NCBI GenBank assembly: GCA_016713985.1
Contig: JADJOD010000025.1
Coordinates: 35,994-99,993 of the forward strand
Origin: Lewinellaceae bacterium
GTDB lineage: Bacteria > Bacteroidota > Bacteroidia > Chitinophagales > Saprospiraceae
Reading direction: 5' to 3'
Length of the DNA stretch: 64,000 nt
Below the pieces are notes generated by a model. It worked only from the letters and a program-made list of their open reading frames with translations, did not search any database and was not told the origin of the DNA. Shown piece after piece: positions 8,288 through 17,935 of the stretch. Numbering within the stretch: the first letter of the stretch is position 1; every line of letters begins with the position of its first letter. The position numbers and the translations under genes are program-made.

Positions 8288-9340
8288 ATGAATTTTCCGA
8301 AAAAAAATACCTGGCTGCAAATTCTGTTCTGGGGCAGTTTGTGGGTGCTGGTGCCCCTGTTGCTGACCGGCAACCTCGAAAACATCGACCGGCACGTGGT
8401 GCGCAGCGCGGTGGTGTGGGCGGGAATCATACTCGTGGTGTGGCTGAATGCGGAAGTATTGCTGCCGAAGTTGTATTTTAATAAAAAACAGGCGGCTTAT
8501 GTGGCGGCAGGGCTGGCCTTAGTGGTGGCCGTTACCCTGCTGATCGACTGGGACGGTGCGCCCTGGGCGGAATATTTTAACCGTCCGCCGGATCGCAGCA
8601 GGGGCGGCGGCGGCAAACCCAATTCCGGCGGGTTTCGCGGGTTCAAATACATGGGTATGGCCATGCCTTTTTTTACCGCCCTGATTGGCAGCGCCTTGTT
8701 CGAAATCGCCGGTTTTGCCAACCGGAAAGAAAAAGAAGCCACCGAATTCCGCAGCGAAAAATTAGAAGCCGAACTGAAGTTTCTGAAATCGCAGATCAAC
8801 CCCCATTTCCTGTTCAACGCCCTCAACAATATTTATACACTCACGATCCTCAAATCCGACCAGGCGCCCGGCAACCTGCTCAAACTTTCCGGCATGTTGC
8901 GCTATATGTTGTACGAGTGCAAGGCCGACCGTGTGCCGCTGCAAAAAGAGATCGAATACCTGCGGCACTTCATCGACCTGCATTTGTTAAAAGACAGCCG
9001 CGGCCTGAACGTGGAAACGGACTTCGACGAAAGCCGGCCCAAGTTGTCCGTCGCCCCCATGTTACTCATTCCTTTTGTAGAGAATGCGTTCAAACACAGC
9101 AAAATAGAAGACCTTGTGCACGGCTGGATCAAAATTTCATTACACACAACCGACGATCATCTCCTGTTCCGGGTGCAAAACAGCGTGCCCGAAACGGCGT
9201 TCAGCAAAGACCAGGCGGGTGGAATCGGCCTGAAAAACGTACGCCGCCAACTGGAACTTTTGTATCCCGGCCGCCACGAACTGAGCATCGAACCCGGGCC
9301 GGACACTTTTTCAATCACCCTCCAAATCGACCTGCCATGA
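8288..9340 (+). CDS. LytS-type sensor histidine kinase
   Basis: This 350-residue membrane kinase has four hydrophobic segments in the first 140 residues, broken by a Gly/Arg-rich loop (about 102-118). A short linker helix leads to the His_kinase motif QINPHFLFNALNNIY, where His173 is the predicted phosphoacceptor. The N box is PFVENAFKHS (about 262-271) and GIGLKNVRRQLELLY is in the ATP lid. It has no periplasmic sensor domain. ATG 8288 was chosen over 8243 because it directly precedes the first membrane segment. Its stop overlaps the start of the response regulator (ATGA), showing translational coupling and one two-component system. Confidence 0.92.
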   Translation: MNFPKKNTWLQILFWGSLWVLVPLLLTGNLENIDRHVVRSAVVWAGIILVVWLNAEVLLPKLYFNKKQAAYVAAGLALVVAVTLLIDWDGAPWAEYFNRPPDRSRGGGGKPNSGGFRGFKYMGMAMPFFTALIGSALFEIAGFANRKEKEATEFRSEKLEAELKFLKSQINPHFLFNALNNIYTLTILKSDQAPGNLLKLSGMLRYMLYECKADRVPLQKEIEYLRHFIDLHLLKDSRGLNVETDFDESRPKLSVAPMLLIPFVENAFKHSKIEDLVHGWIKISLHTTDDHLLFRVQNSVPETAFSKDQAGGIGLKNVRRQLELLYPGRHELSIEPGPDTFSITLQIDLP

Positions 9341-10050
9341 ACCCCGTCCGCTGCCTCGTGGTCGACGACGAAGAACTCGCGCGCGTACTGCTCGAAAATT
9401 TTATCGGGCGGGTGCCCGGACTCGTTTTGGAAGCCCAATGCACCAATCCGCTCGAAGCAATGGCCGTGCTCCGGCAGCGGCCCGTCGACCTGCTTTTTCT
9501 CGACATCCAGATGCCCGAACTGACGGGTATCGAGTTTCTGCGCACCCTCCAGCAAAAACCCGTGGTGGTTTTTACCACGGCCTACGCCGATTATGCCCTC
9601 GAAGGTTATACCCTCGACGTGACGGACTACCTGCTCAAACCCTTCAGTTTTGAACGTTTTCTGCAGGCCGTGAACAAAGCCATCGCCGCCCTGCAGGCCA
9701 AAACGGCCGTCGAACGCCCTGCCGCCGAAACGCCGCCGCCGGACAAAGATCATATCTTAGTAAAAGCCGACCACAAGGTGCACCGGCTCAAATTCGACGA
9801 CATTTTGTACATCCAGAGTATGCGAGAATACGTGGCGTTCCACACGCCTGCCGGGCGTATCCTGTCCCTGAACTCGCTCAAAAACCTCGAAGAAGAACTT
9901 CCCGCCGACCGTTTTATCCGTATCCACAAATCGTACATCGCCGCCATCGGCAAAATCGCGACGCTGGAAGGCAATACGCTGCACGTGGGAAAGGAAAAGT
10001 TGCCGGTGGGGGCGATGTATCGGGAGGGGTTGGTGGGGAGGGTGTTTTAG
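9337..10050 (+). CDS. LytTR-family response regulator
   Basis: This 237-residue regulator has an N-terminal receiver (1-120) with acidic pair D10/D11, phosphoacceptor D56 in LLFLDIQMP and lysine in LLKPFSFERF. A LytTR DNA-binding domain follows (about 138-237) with HKSYIAAIGKIATLEGNTL. It overlaps the kinase gene by four bases and is its partner. LytTR proteins bind pairs of short direct repeats; none could be assigned nearby. The likely output is envelope or extracellular functions, which is inference from the family. Confidence 0.92.
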   Translation: MNPVRCLVVDDEELARVLLENFIGRVPGLVLEAQCTNPLEAMAVLRQRPVDLLFLDIQMPELTGIEFLRTLQQKPVVVFTTAYADYALEGYTLDVTDYLLKPFSFERFLQAVNKAIAALQAKTAVERPAAETPPPDKDHILVKADHKVHRLKFDDILYIQSMREYVAFHTPAGRILSLNSLKNLEEELPADRFIRIHKSYIAAIGKIATLEGNTLHVGKEKLPVGAMYREGLVGRVF

Positions 10051-10054
10051 AAGG

Positions 10055-11015
10055 TTATATCCCCACCCGATACAGCACCCGCTCAAACAACACCCACGCC
10101 GTCCCATCCGCCGTAGTAAGGCACTGATTGTCAGCATACTGCAAAAAGAGGCTGCGGTTGTTTTTGTTGGAAAGTTTGAAGCGGGCCGTTTGTTTGCCGG
10201 CTGTAAGTGCGAGTACCCGCATTTCGATGTACCTGAGGTTGGGGTAAGCCATTTTATAATCAAGCACTTCGTGGGTGAGCAGGGTCAGCCGGGCGTTTTC
10301 GTCCGAGATCAGGTCGTTTTCGGGTTGTTCGGCAGGGTACGACGCACCTTTGCGCAGCCCGTAGCGAGCGACGGCCTGTTCGATATCTTCGTCGTTCCAC
10401 AGGTGCCAGGCCTGGGCGGGTTGGCCCTGAAAATCCAGCATCAGGAAGTGGAGGTTCCACACCTGGAGCACGTAAGCGGTCCGGCTTTTTCCGGCGGCTT
10501 TTTGCAGGGCTTCGTCGTAGGCGAGCACCTGTTCGTCGTAGGTGAGCTGGTCCATCTTATTTTGGGGAAGGAAGTTTTTCAGGTCCACTTGTTGCCACTC
10601 TTTTACAAGCTGCAGGTCGTCTGGGTCCAGCGTTTTTACGACGTTGCTTAACAGGAGGCCCAGTTTGCCGTCGTTTTCCCACCAGAAACCCGGAGTATCC
10701 GCCCATTGGCAGTCCGGCATTTCCACTTTCCGTTGCGCCCGCCCCGCAGCGTCCAGGCGCAGCAATTGGTACGGCATTTTTTCGGGTGTGCCCGCCATAC
10801 CGTAAGCCAGCACGTAAACGTGTTGTTTATCCGGAGTAATAATAAAGGACTGTGCATAAAAACCCGTGTCCATGGGCACCGGCTCCACCCGGCAGGCGGG
10901 GTTGTCCGTTTGGGGGAATAAGGACTTGCGGGAACTTGTCCTTGTCGCCGGATTTTGTGCCGCACCCGAATAACAGGGAAAGCAGTGACATAAAAAGCAG
11001 TTTTTGAAACAACAT
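10055..11015 (-). CDS. Lipoprotein of unknown function, broken by a one-base frameshift
   Basis: The start MLFQKLLFMSLLSLLFGCG at 11015 is a clear lipoprotein signal with lipobox Cys18. That frame leaves the conserved protein after about 35 residues at a G5 run (10912-10916). Removing one G joins it exactly to the second frame (QTDNPACRVEP onwards), giving a continuous protein of about 319 residues. The body has a beta-propeller-like look with SFIITPDKQHVYVLAYG, but I do not recognise a family. The single-base insertion in a homopolymer suggests a sequencing error, although true inactivation is possible. It converges with the LytTR gene (4-bp gap). Confidence 0.65.
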
Positions 11016-11069
11016 TGCCGGAAGGAATTTTTACGGGCAATGTATGCCTTTTTTTTGCGGGCATAGATG

Positions 11070-11648
11070 TCACTTCGTCTGAACAAAAAAATCCATCAGC
11101 GCCGGCTCGTCGCGCAGGGAAGTGCCGGCGGGCGCCTGTTCGAACATAGCGGAGGGAATTTCCGGCGCGGCCGGTTCCCGGGGAAAAAACGGTTCCGGAA
11201 GCGCAATTACAAGCGCCGGGTTTTCCTGTGGGGCCGCTTTTTCCCGAAAAACAACCCGTTCCCGCCACACCACTTTTTCCCGAAAAAAGGTATCGGTTTG
11301 AATCCGGACAACGGGTACTGCAACTTCCTGTACCACAGGCGCTTTTAAGAACCATACGACGGCTACGGCGATTGCCAGCACCGCCGCCGCCTGCCAGACG
11401 GGCATACGCAGCGCCAACACCCCGGACATACTGCGGCGCGGGGCTGTGGCGGCCATCCGGTCGAGCAAACGCGCGCGAAGTGCTGCCGGGGGCAGCGGAC
11501 CGGTATCGAGCGCCGGCGCGGCGAGTAACAGGGCGCGCAGGTTTTCGTAGGCGTCGGGCGACATTTCCGCCAGCACGGCTTCCCGTTCGGTTTCTGTCAG
11601 TTCGGAAAAAGTTTTCCGGCTTGCCAGTTTTTCTACTAACTCATTCAT
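11070..11648 (-). CDS. Putative anti-sigma factor (single transmembrane segment)
   Basis: This 192-residue protein has a cytoplasmic helical N-terminal region (LTETEREAVLAEMSPDAYENL) and one transmembrane helix at about residues 82-101. A periplasmic tail of about 90 residues follows, rich in Pro, Val and Glu. This layout, and the start two bases after the ECF sigma stop codon, identify it as the likely anti-sigma partner. The zinc-binding HxxxCxxC motif of ZAS anti-sigma factors is absent. The ATG at 11648 was chosen; a TTG two codons upstream is possible. Confidence 0.7.
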   Translation of the reverse strand: MNELVEKLASRKTFSELTETEREAVLAEMSPDAYENLRALLLAAPALDTGPLPPAALRARLLDRMAATAPRRSMSGVLALRMPVWQAAAVLAIAVAVVWFLKAPVVQEVAVPVVRIQTDTFFREKVVWRERVVFREKAAPQENPALVIALPEPFFPREPAAPEIPSAMFEQAPAGTSLRDEPALMDFFVQTK

Positions 11649-11650
11649 AA

Positions 11651-12220
11651 TCAATATTTAAAAACGGCCATTCGCTCCGACACCTGTTGCAAGGCATAGT
11701 GCAGGCGTGATTTTACGGTTCCTTCCGGGCAGCCGGCAACGGCGGCGATTTCTGCCACGCTGAGTTCTTCCTGGTAGCGCAGTACGAAGCATTGTTTGTG
11801 CACTTCGCTCAGCAGGTCGATGGCCTCCCGCAGACTGGTTTCGAACAGTTGCCGGTCGATCTGATCCGGCAGGTAATACGTCGAAATGTCACCGCCGGGG
11901 CGGGTCGGGTCGAGGTCTTCCGGTTTTTTCCGGCGGTACTCGTTTTTGCACATATTTCCGGCGAGAGTGTACAGCCAGGTTTTGAAGGACCGCCCGGTGT
12001 CGAAGGATTGTGGTTTTTCGATAATTTTTAAAAACAACTCCTGGGTAAAATCTTCGGCTTTGGCGGCGTCGCGCCAGAGCATACGATAAAAAAAGCGGTG
12101 CATCCGCGCACCATACCGGTCGTACAGCTCGGCGAATGCCCGCTCGTTGCGAAGCGTGATCTCGTGCATCAGCGCCTCGTCCGGAATGTTCCGGTACGTT
12201 GTTTTAAACCTGTTCAACAC
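11651..12220 (-). CDS. ECF RNA polymerase sigma factor
   Basis: This 189-residue sigma-70 family protein contains region 2 (ERAFAELYDRYGARMHRFFY ... DFTQELFLKII ... FKTWLYTLAGN) and region 4 (QCFVLRYQEELSVAEIAAV, EGTVKSRLHYAL). The region 2 to region 4 linker is of normal ECF length. The start appears to be GTG at 12220; an internal ATG at 12169 would cut into region 2 and is unlikely. It is followed by its putative anti-sigma gene and preceded by the FGE-like gene at 12236 (15-bp gap). The three probably form one operon with FGE as the first gene. Confidence 0.9.
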   Translation of the reverse strand: MLNRFKTTYRNIPDEALMHEITLRNERAFAELYDRYGARMHRFFYRMLWRDAAKAEDFTQELFLKIIEKPQSFDTGRSFKTWLYTLAGNMCKNEYRRKKPEDLDPTRPGGDISTYYLPDQIDRQLFETSLREAIDLLSEVHKQCFVLRYQEELSVAEIAAVAGCPEGTVKSRLHYALQQVSERMAVFKY

Positions 12221-12235
12221 CTTGGCCGTAAGGTA

Positions 12236-13834
12236 TTATTCTTCGATCACTTCCATAAACACCCGGAAACCGATGGTCGGGCCGGCTTCGGAATAATTGC
12301 CCAGGGTGCGTATCTGGCAGGAGTAAGCGGGGTCTTTCCAACTGCCGCCCATTGTTTGGCCGGATTCCTGCAACATTTCCGCGACGTTGCCGCTCACGTT
12401 GTACAGTCCGAACGCATTGGGGAAATAGGCGGTGGCGGGCACCGGGAAAAAACCGCCGTCATTCGCTTCACTTGCTTTGTCGGCCGGGCAGTCGCCGCAA
12501 GGTTCGCTGGCGTTCAGGTTGCAGAGGTAGCAGCCTTTGGAATTGCGGATGTAATAGCCGCCGGGCCAGGGATAGGGCTCGTCTTTCAGGCCGCCGGAAG
12601 CGGCCAGGGTCCATTCTTCCTGGGTCGGCAGCCGGAAAAGCACTTTTTTGAACTTCTTTTTACCGGTACTGGTGTTGTACACTTTTGTGATCCATTCGCA
12701 GTATTGTTTGGCCGATTCGTGGCCGATGTTTTGCACGGGCGCTCCGTCGTCGTCGGGGTGGCCGTTTTTAAAAACCACGTCGTCGGGCAGGTCGTGCAGG
12801 TTTTCGGGCAGCAAGGTGCGCCAATCGGTTTTGGTGGTGCGGCAGGCGGTCAGTTGGTCGAAATTTTTGTTTTTCAGCAAGTCCTGCAAAAACACCTCGT
12901 ATTGGGCGTTGGTCGTTTCGGTTTCCGCAGCATAGAGTTTGTCGCCGACCTTTTTCATGGTTTTTTCGAGTGATTTGGGGCTGATGGCGGACTGAACGGG
13001 CAATTCCGGCTCCTGCGACCTGAACAAGGCGTTTACTTCGGCTTCCCGGTGGCCGCTCCGCGCGATTTTAAGAGCGAGTTCTTTCACACGGCCCGCTTTA
13101 CCGGCTTCTCCGCTGGCGGTGTAATGGCGGTGCAGGAGTGTCAGGGCCGGAATATAGTTGAGGTTGATGCTGGCCACCGTTTCCGGCTGACTTTCGGGAC
13201 TGATGGGCAGGTCGAGATAGTCGGTCCGGAAGCGATTTTCGTAGTTGTAACGAAGCACGGCGATGTTGTCGAAGGGTTTTTCGCTGTATTTCAGGGTGAG
13301 GCCGGTCAGGTACATTTTTCCCTCATCGGCCTTGAGCAGCGCCTTGTTGCTCATGATGCCGAAATAAGCGGGTTTTCCCAATACGCCGGCACTCGCTAAG
13401 CGGTTGATAAATTCTTCGAGCCCACAACCCGCCGGAATATTTGCGAGGGGGCGGCTCTGCGCGACCCGGTCGCGATATTTTTGATTTTCAAGAAGTTGTA
13501 TATTTAAAATAGTGACGTCGGGCCGCACGTCGAGGGCGTATTGCAGGAGCAGGGCCGGGTATGTATCGTTTTCGTTGTGGGTAAAAAGAATACTGTTTTC
13601 TTCGACTGACATGAGGGCGTTGTAGTTCCAGTTGAGTACGCCGGAGGAATATTGCCCGCTGTTGTACCATTCGCGGCAAATGGCGGCTACCTGCGCGCGG
13701 TCGCCTGCGATTTCGGCATCACGCATGCGTTGTTCGTAGGGTTTTTCGGAAAAACGGCCGGGAGCGGGAAAGGCAAAAGTTGGGAACAAAAGAAAACTGA
13801 GGAAAAACAGCAGGATTTTGAACGTGTATGTCAT
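12236..13834 (-). CDS. Secreted protein with C-terminal formylglycine-enzyme-like (SUMF1/FGE) domain
   Basis: This 532-residue protein has a signal peptide (about 1-23). The N-terminal region (about 60-260) carries SILFTHNENDTYPALLLQYA and VRPDVTILNIQLL, strikingly like the C-terminal soluble part of DUF2723 membrane proteins. The C-terminal domain (about 295-530) is FGE-like: TNAQYEVFL, AKQYCEWITKVYN, FRLPTQEEWTLAASGG, NVSGNVAEMLQ and IGFRVFMEV. The cysteine cluster CYLCNLNASEPCGDC replaces an ordinary loop and may bind metal. Most bacterial FGE-like domains are not sulfatase activators, and the role here is unknown. It leads the operon with the ECF sigma and anti-sigma genes. Confidence 0.8.
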   Translation of the reverse strand: MTYTFKILLFFLSFLLFPTFAFPAPGRFSEKPYEQRMRDAEIAGDRAQVAAICREWYNSGQYSSGVLNWNYNALMSVEENSILFTHNENDTYPALLLQYALDVRPDVTILNIQLLENQKYRDRVAQSRPLANIPAGCGLEEFINRLASAGVLGKPAYFGIMSNKALLKADEGKMYLTGLTLKYSEKPFDNIAVLRYNYENRFRTDYLDLPISPESQPETVASINLNYIPALTLLHRHYTASGEAGKAGRVKELALKIARSGHREAEVNALFRSQEPELPVQSAISPKSLEKTMKKVGDKLYAAETETTNAQYEVFLQDLLKNKNFDQLTACRTTKTDWRTLLPENLHDLPDDVVFKNGHPDDDGAPVQNIGHESAKQYCEWITKVYNTSTGKKKFKKVLFRLPTQEEWTLAASGGLKDEPYPWPGGYYIRNSKGCYLCNLNASEPCGDCPADKASEANDGGFFPVPATAYFPNAFGLYNVSGNVAEMLQESGQTMGGSWKDPAYSCQIRTLGNYSEAGPTIGFRVFMEVIEE

Positions 13835-13975
13835 ACGTCGGGTGTTGTGTGAAAAAATGTATGGCTGATTACACGCGAGGGCGGGAAACGTTCAAATAAC
13901 GTTTTAACTTTTCCAGGCATATCTGGCTGATGAGTGGCCAATCAGTGCCGGTTCATGGGATAAGCTGATATACAA

Positions 13976-14061
13976 GTGTCATTCTAAGCGCAGCGAAGAA
14001 TCCAATAAACTCCTCTTGCAGAGCGATTTACACAGATTCTTCGCTGCGCTCAGAATGACAC
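13976..14061. repeat. Inverted-repeat element with 27-bp arms
   Basis: The left arm (13976-14002) and right arm (14035-14061) match at 26 of 27 positions; the core reads CATTCTGAGCGCAGCGAAG. The 32-bp loop is not repetitive. It sits in a 268-bp gap between convergently oriented, unrelated transcripts, as expected for a small palindromic mobile or REP/MITE-like element. The rest of that gap shows nothing else. Confidence 0.75.
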
Positions 14062-14102
14062 GCTGCATCAAAATTATGGGTGAACCGGGGGGAGGTTTGC
14101 CG

Positions 14103-16275
14103 CTACAATCCCCACCAATACGTCATCTTCAGCGCAAACGCCCGGCTTTTCACCCCGAAATTTTCGGGTAAGTAATTGTCCGTGTACACGATATACAGAT
14201 CCGATGCCGGCGCGTAGCGCCACTGAAAACGGGTGTTGAGGTTCACATTGTCGGTTTGTTCGTTGTATTGCAGAAAGGCGGTGAAATAGATTTTTTTGGT
14301 AAACGTGACGTCTAAACGTGGCCCGATGAGCCAGAAATACGCGTTTTTTAACCCGAAACCGTTGTCGGCGGGAAACTTGATGTCGTTGTACTCCGCCGCA
14401 AGCGCAAAACTGCCGAAGGGTTGCACCCGGTAAGCCACGTTGCCGGCTAAGCGAAGGCGTGTGCCGTTGGCGAAAAAACCGCCGTAACGGGATTCCCAGC
14501 CGTAGGTGAACAAGCTTTGTGGTTTGGACGTAAAATTCGTGCCCCAGGAATTCCAGATGTGGTGGGTACCGGCGGGAATTTTGATACCCGTCAGGTTGGT
14601 CGGGTCAAAGGGATCCTGTGGCTTCACGTAGTTGTTACCCGTCCAGGCGGTAAAAGCGGCGCGGTTGCGAAAAATCAGGGTGTAAAAAAAAGCCGTTTCA
14701 TTTTCGATGCTGTTCCCCGGTTTGTCCATAAAAATAAAGGCGCTGAGCCCGGGGCTGTGCGTCAGCAGGAGGCCGCCTTTGGGGAAAAAATTAAAACCGG
14801 CATTGATCACCGTTTTGTGGTAACCCCGGCGCGGCAGGAAGCCCACTTCCGGGTTGTAGTGGTCGCCTACGTATTCCTGCTTTAGTTCCCAACTGAGTTT
14901 GCGGTTGTTGTAGCGCACGTTGGCCGCCACGGCGTAGTCATCGCCTTTTGAGTTGGGGTCGAATGACTTGAAATACAGGAACTTACCACGCCAGACATCG
15001 TTGGGGGAAGCCATGTTGTACTCCAGCCCGGCGTTGCGGTTGAAAGCCGGCCGGCCGGTGTACCGCTCGCTGTCGAACGACTGTTTGTTGATCAGAAAAC
15101 CGGTGACATTGGAGCGGCTGAATACCCTGCGCTGGAGCGTCAAAACGCCGAAATTCTGGGCGGGGGCGTCACTTTCGCCCGTTTCACCCGTCTGGATGTT
15201 CATAACGCCGAGGCGCCAGTTTTTGTCGAGTCGCCCGCTGAGTCTTGCGCCGCCGTAAATGGGTGCGTTGAGGCCGATTCGCCGCGAGAAAAAGGGGCGC
15301 AGGTTGGAAAAACCGAGGTTATTGAATAAGTCGCTGTTTTCCAGAAAAAACTGCCGGCGCTCCGGAAAAAACAATTCGAAACGATCGAGATTGGTTTGCT
15401 GGCGATCCACTTCCACCTGCGAAAAATCGGGGTTGATCGTTGCGTCGAGGTTAATGGAGGACGTAACGGCGAGTTTGGCGTCCACGCCGGCATCCAGGCG
15501 CCCGTCAAAAGGTTCGTCGGGTTGAAAATTTTTTGTGCCGCCGCCGAGCAGGAAGGGTATGACGGAGATATTGCGCCCGGCGCGTGGAGGCGGGGGCTTC
15601 TCCCCAGTCGAGCACCCCCGTGTAAGCGAGGGATGCCGTCGGCATTTGACGCGGCACGGGCGTCCACGACGATTTTTCCGTGGTAGTCAGGTCGTTGCGG
15701 CTGAAATTGATGCCCCAGCGCGTGATATCCTTTTTGTACCGCAGGGTTTTAAACGGAATAGCCGCTTCGAAAATCCAGCGGTCGGGATACCGTTTTACCG
15801 CTGAAAGCCAGCGGTTTTCCCAACTCAGGTCGACGGCGGCGCCGTCGTATTGCAAACCGTCCCATTCCGCTCCCGCGGCATTGGCGCCGAAGGTGAAGCC
15901 GTTGGTCTGGTCGTCGAAGGGGTCCATAAAAAAGATAAAATTGTCGTTTTTTCCAAAATTCCAGTCGCGGCGCAGCGATTCCACCATAACCGGGTGCGAC
16001 TGAAAATTGATGGCCGAGATGTAAAGAAAACGGTTGTCGTAAGCCATGCGGACTTCCGTGCGCAGTTGGGCGCGGGAGGTGTCCATCGGCAACACCATAA
16101 AAAAATCGGTGGCTACGGCGGCCGTTTTCCAGGTTTCTTCTTCCAGTTCCCCGTTGATGGAAATAGTGGAAGCGGCCTGGCGGATGGAATAACGGTATTG
16201 TTCGTTTTTCTTTTGTGCGACTAAAAGGCTTGAAAAACAACAAGTTAGGAGGAAAATGGCAATTATTTTTTTCAC
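14103..16275 (-). CDS. DUF5916 protein with CBM9-like N-terminal domain, split by a one-base frameshift
   Basis: Two frames make one protein of about 723 residues. The first has a signal peptide (ending LLVAQ) and a carbohydrate-binding family 9-like domain (ASTISINGELEEETWKTA, RYPDRWIFEAAIPFKTLRY). The second begins around DAKLAVTSSINLDATINPDF and is the DUF5916 beta-barrel-like domain (FSQVEVDRQQTNLDRF, FFPERRQFFLEN). The break is a G5 run at 15592-15596; removing one G restores WGEAPPPRAGRNISVIPFLL without a gap. The protein is probably an outer-membrane or surface protein of unknown substrate. The indel looks like a homopolymer error. Confidence 0.8.
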
Positions 16276-16439
16276 GGGAGGCGGGCGCCGTGTTGTATCG
16301 GTGCGGAGGCAAATGTCAGCAGTAGGAAAGAATTGGGCGGAAGAAAAACAGGGTTTAAGGGTTCACTTACCCACAAACCCTTCTTTCAGCATAAAAAACG
16401 ACATCAAAATGGCGGGTAGATGCCGACCCAACCTCCTGT

Positions 16440-16780
16440 ACTTTTTGCCCGTAAAAAAATGTACCGATACGCCCCGGCGTGCCTGCAACCCTGCACGTGT
16501 CACTTTCCGGGCAACAGGATTATCACTGGTCGACGGGTGAGTCGGGCGTTTCCATCGAAGTGATTGCCGGTGGCATTAATTCCGCGACGGTGACCAATGC
16601 ATGCGGCACTTTCAGCGATTCGATAGAAGTAACTAAGGGTTGAGTCAAACCGGTCATTCCCAACAGTTTCACCCCCAACGGCGACCAGGTGAACGACGTT
16701 TTCCGGATGTTACATGACCCGAAAATTGAAACACGCAGTTTACAAATCTACAATCGCTGGGGCAGCATGTTATTTTGGCC
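16440..16780 (+). pseudogene. Remnant of a T9SS/gliding-type protein (Ig-like plus CHU_C end)
   Basis: The frame reads QQDYHWSTGESGVSIEVIAG and TVTNACGTFSDSIEV, typical of PKD/SprB-type repeats, then an in-frame TGA at 16641. VIPNSFTPNGDQVNDVF and LQIYNRWGSMLF follow, the signature of the gliding-motility-associated C-terminal domain (CHU_C). The last strands of the domain are missing: the sequence runs straight into the 3' end of the opposite-strand lipoprotein gene. No start is visible. This is a truncated, nonsense-mutated fragment, not a sequencing-type frameshift. Confidence 0.75.
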
Positions 16781-17825
16781 CGCAGGCGTCCGCTACGCAA
16801 GGTTCCTGTTCGTACGGATCTTCAATATCGACCACCAGCGTGCATCCGCCCCAGGGTATCGCGCGTTTACTGAAAGTGACCGAGCCGTTACCCGACATGC
16901 CGCAGCCCGCCGGGTCGGTCGTGCCGCCTGAGGGCGAATAAAGCCGGGCGCACATAAACCCGTTATCGCCGCTGACGCAGTTGCCCGTGGACATACGTAA
17001 TCTGTATTTCGCGTTTGTGGTTTTGATGGCGATCGGATATACCTCCGAACTGAACGTGTACATGCCGACGGGGATGGGAGGGCCGATCGGATTTCCGGAT
17101 TGCGCGAATGCGATCTGCCCGTCTGTAGCGCCGTAGTAAGAACAGTCGACGTAATTACCGGCGCCGTCAAGGAAATCTAAAGTGCAATATGCGCCCGTGT
17201 TGGTTTCGTCGATCCTGCAAAATGTGCCTTCCACCATCCAGGTACACCAACTTTTGCATATATAACGCGGGTCGCCGCACCAGGGATTTATTTTGTAGCC
17301 GCTCAGGTCAATAAAAGTCCAGTCTTCCGACGGGGCGAGCACCTGGTATGCGGAGGTATTAAAACCATACTCTCCGAATTGCAGCGAGATCGTACAGCCG
17401 AGACTTTCTTCGCTGTATCTGGCAAAAACGTACCAGTTCGAGCAGCATTCGGGCAGTTCGACCACTTCCCAGTAGCAGGAGCTCAGTTGCACATTGAGTA
17501 CGATCTGGTTCGCCTCGTCGTCCGGCGTAGCCCGTAAAGCAATCTGGACGGGGCAATTAATGGGCCACGGGCAGGTCACCTCGTCTCCGTAATAATCGGC
17601 TACCCTCAGGATCATGCGGCATTTTCCGTCGTAGTATTTGAATATGGGCCGCTCCCCGAACGTGCCACCGGGGCAGGGGTCTGATCGGCCCTCTACGACG
17701 CCTTTTTCAAAATCCAGGGGCGATTGTGCGAAGGTTTCCGGTTCCTGCGGTTTTTTTTCACAACTGAAAACGAAGGTTATCAGGATCAGGCAAATGGCTC
17801 TGAGTATAAAAAACGGACGGTTCAT
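16770..17825 (-). CDS. Cysteine-rich lipoprotein of unknown function
   Basis: This 351-residue protein starts with MNRPFFILRAICLILITFVF and a lipobox SC, so the mature N terminus is a lipidated Cys. The rest is rich in Cys and Trp (for example LSSCYWEVVELPECCSNWYV, CGDPRYICKSWCTWM) in a beta-rich background, suggesting a disulfide-stabilised surface or periplasmic protein. A longer frame to 17975 was rejected because the signal peptide starts at 17825. The 3' end lies over or against a CHU_C remnant on the other strand, so the C terminus may have been altered by that rearrangement. I do not recognise a family. Confidence 0.65.
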   Translation of the reverse strand: MNRPFFILRAICLILITFVFSCEKKPQEPETFAQSPLDFEKGVVEGRSDPCPGGTFGERPIFKYYDGKCRMILRVADYYGDEVTCPWPINCPVQIALRATPDDEANQIVLNVQLSSCYWEVVELPECCSNWYVFARYSEESLGCTISLQFGEYGFNTSAYQVLAPSEDWTFIDLSGYKINPWCGDPRYICKSWCTWMVEGTFCRIDETNTGAYCTLDFLDGAGNYVDCSYYGATDGQIAFAQSGNPIGPPIPVGMYTFSSEVYPIAIKTTNAKYRLRMSTGNCVSGDNGFMCARLYSPSGGTTDPAGCGMSGNGSVTFSKRAIPWGGCTLVVDIEDPYEQEPCVADACGPK

Positions 17826-17907
17826 AAGAATTGGACAGTTTAAATAAAAGATGGCAAACACTTCCGGGTGATTCGTTTCGGAATGCCGTAAAGGTGCGGG
17901 CGCGATA

Positions 17908-17935
17908 CAATATATTTCGCGCCATTTCGTGCCAA
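17908..17935 (-). promoter_or_regulatory. Promoter of the cysteine-rich lipoprotein gene
   Basis: On the minus strand TTG (17935-17933) is followed after 18 bp by TATATTG (17914-17908), close to TAnnTTTG. Transcription would start about 75 nt before the ATG at 17825. Confidence 0.45.
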
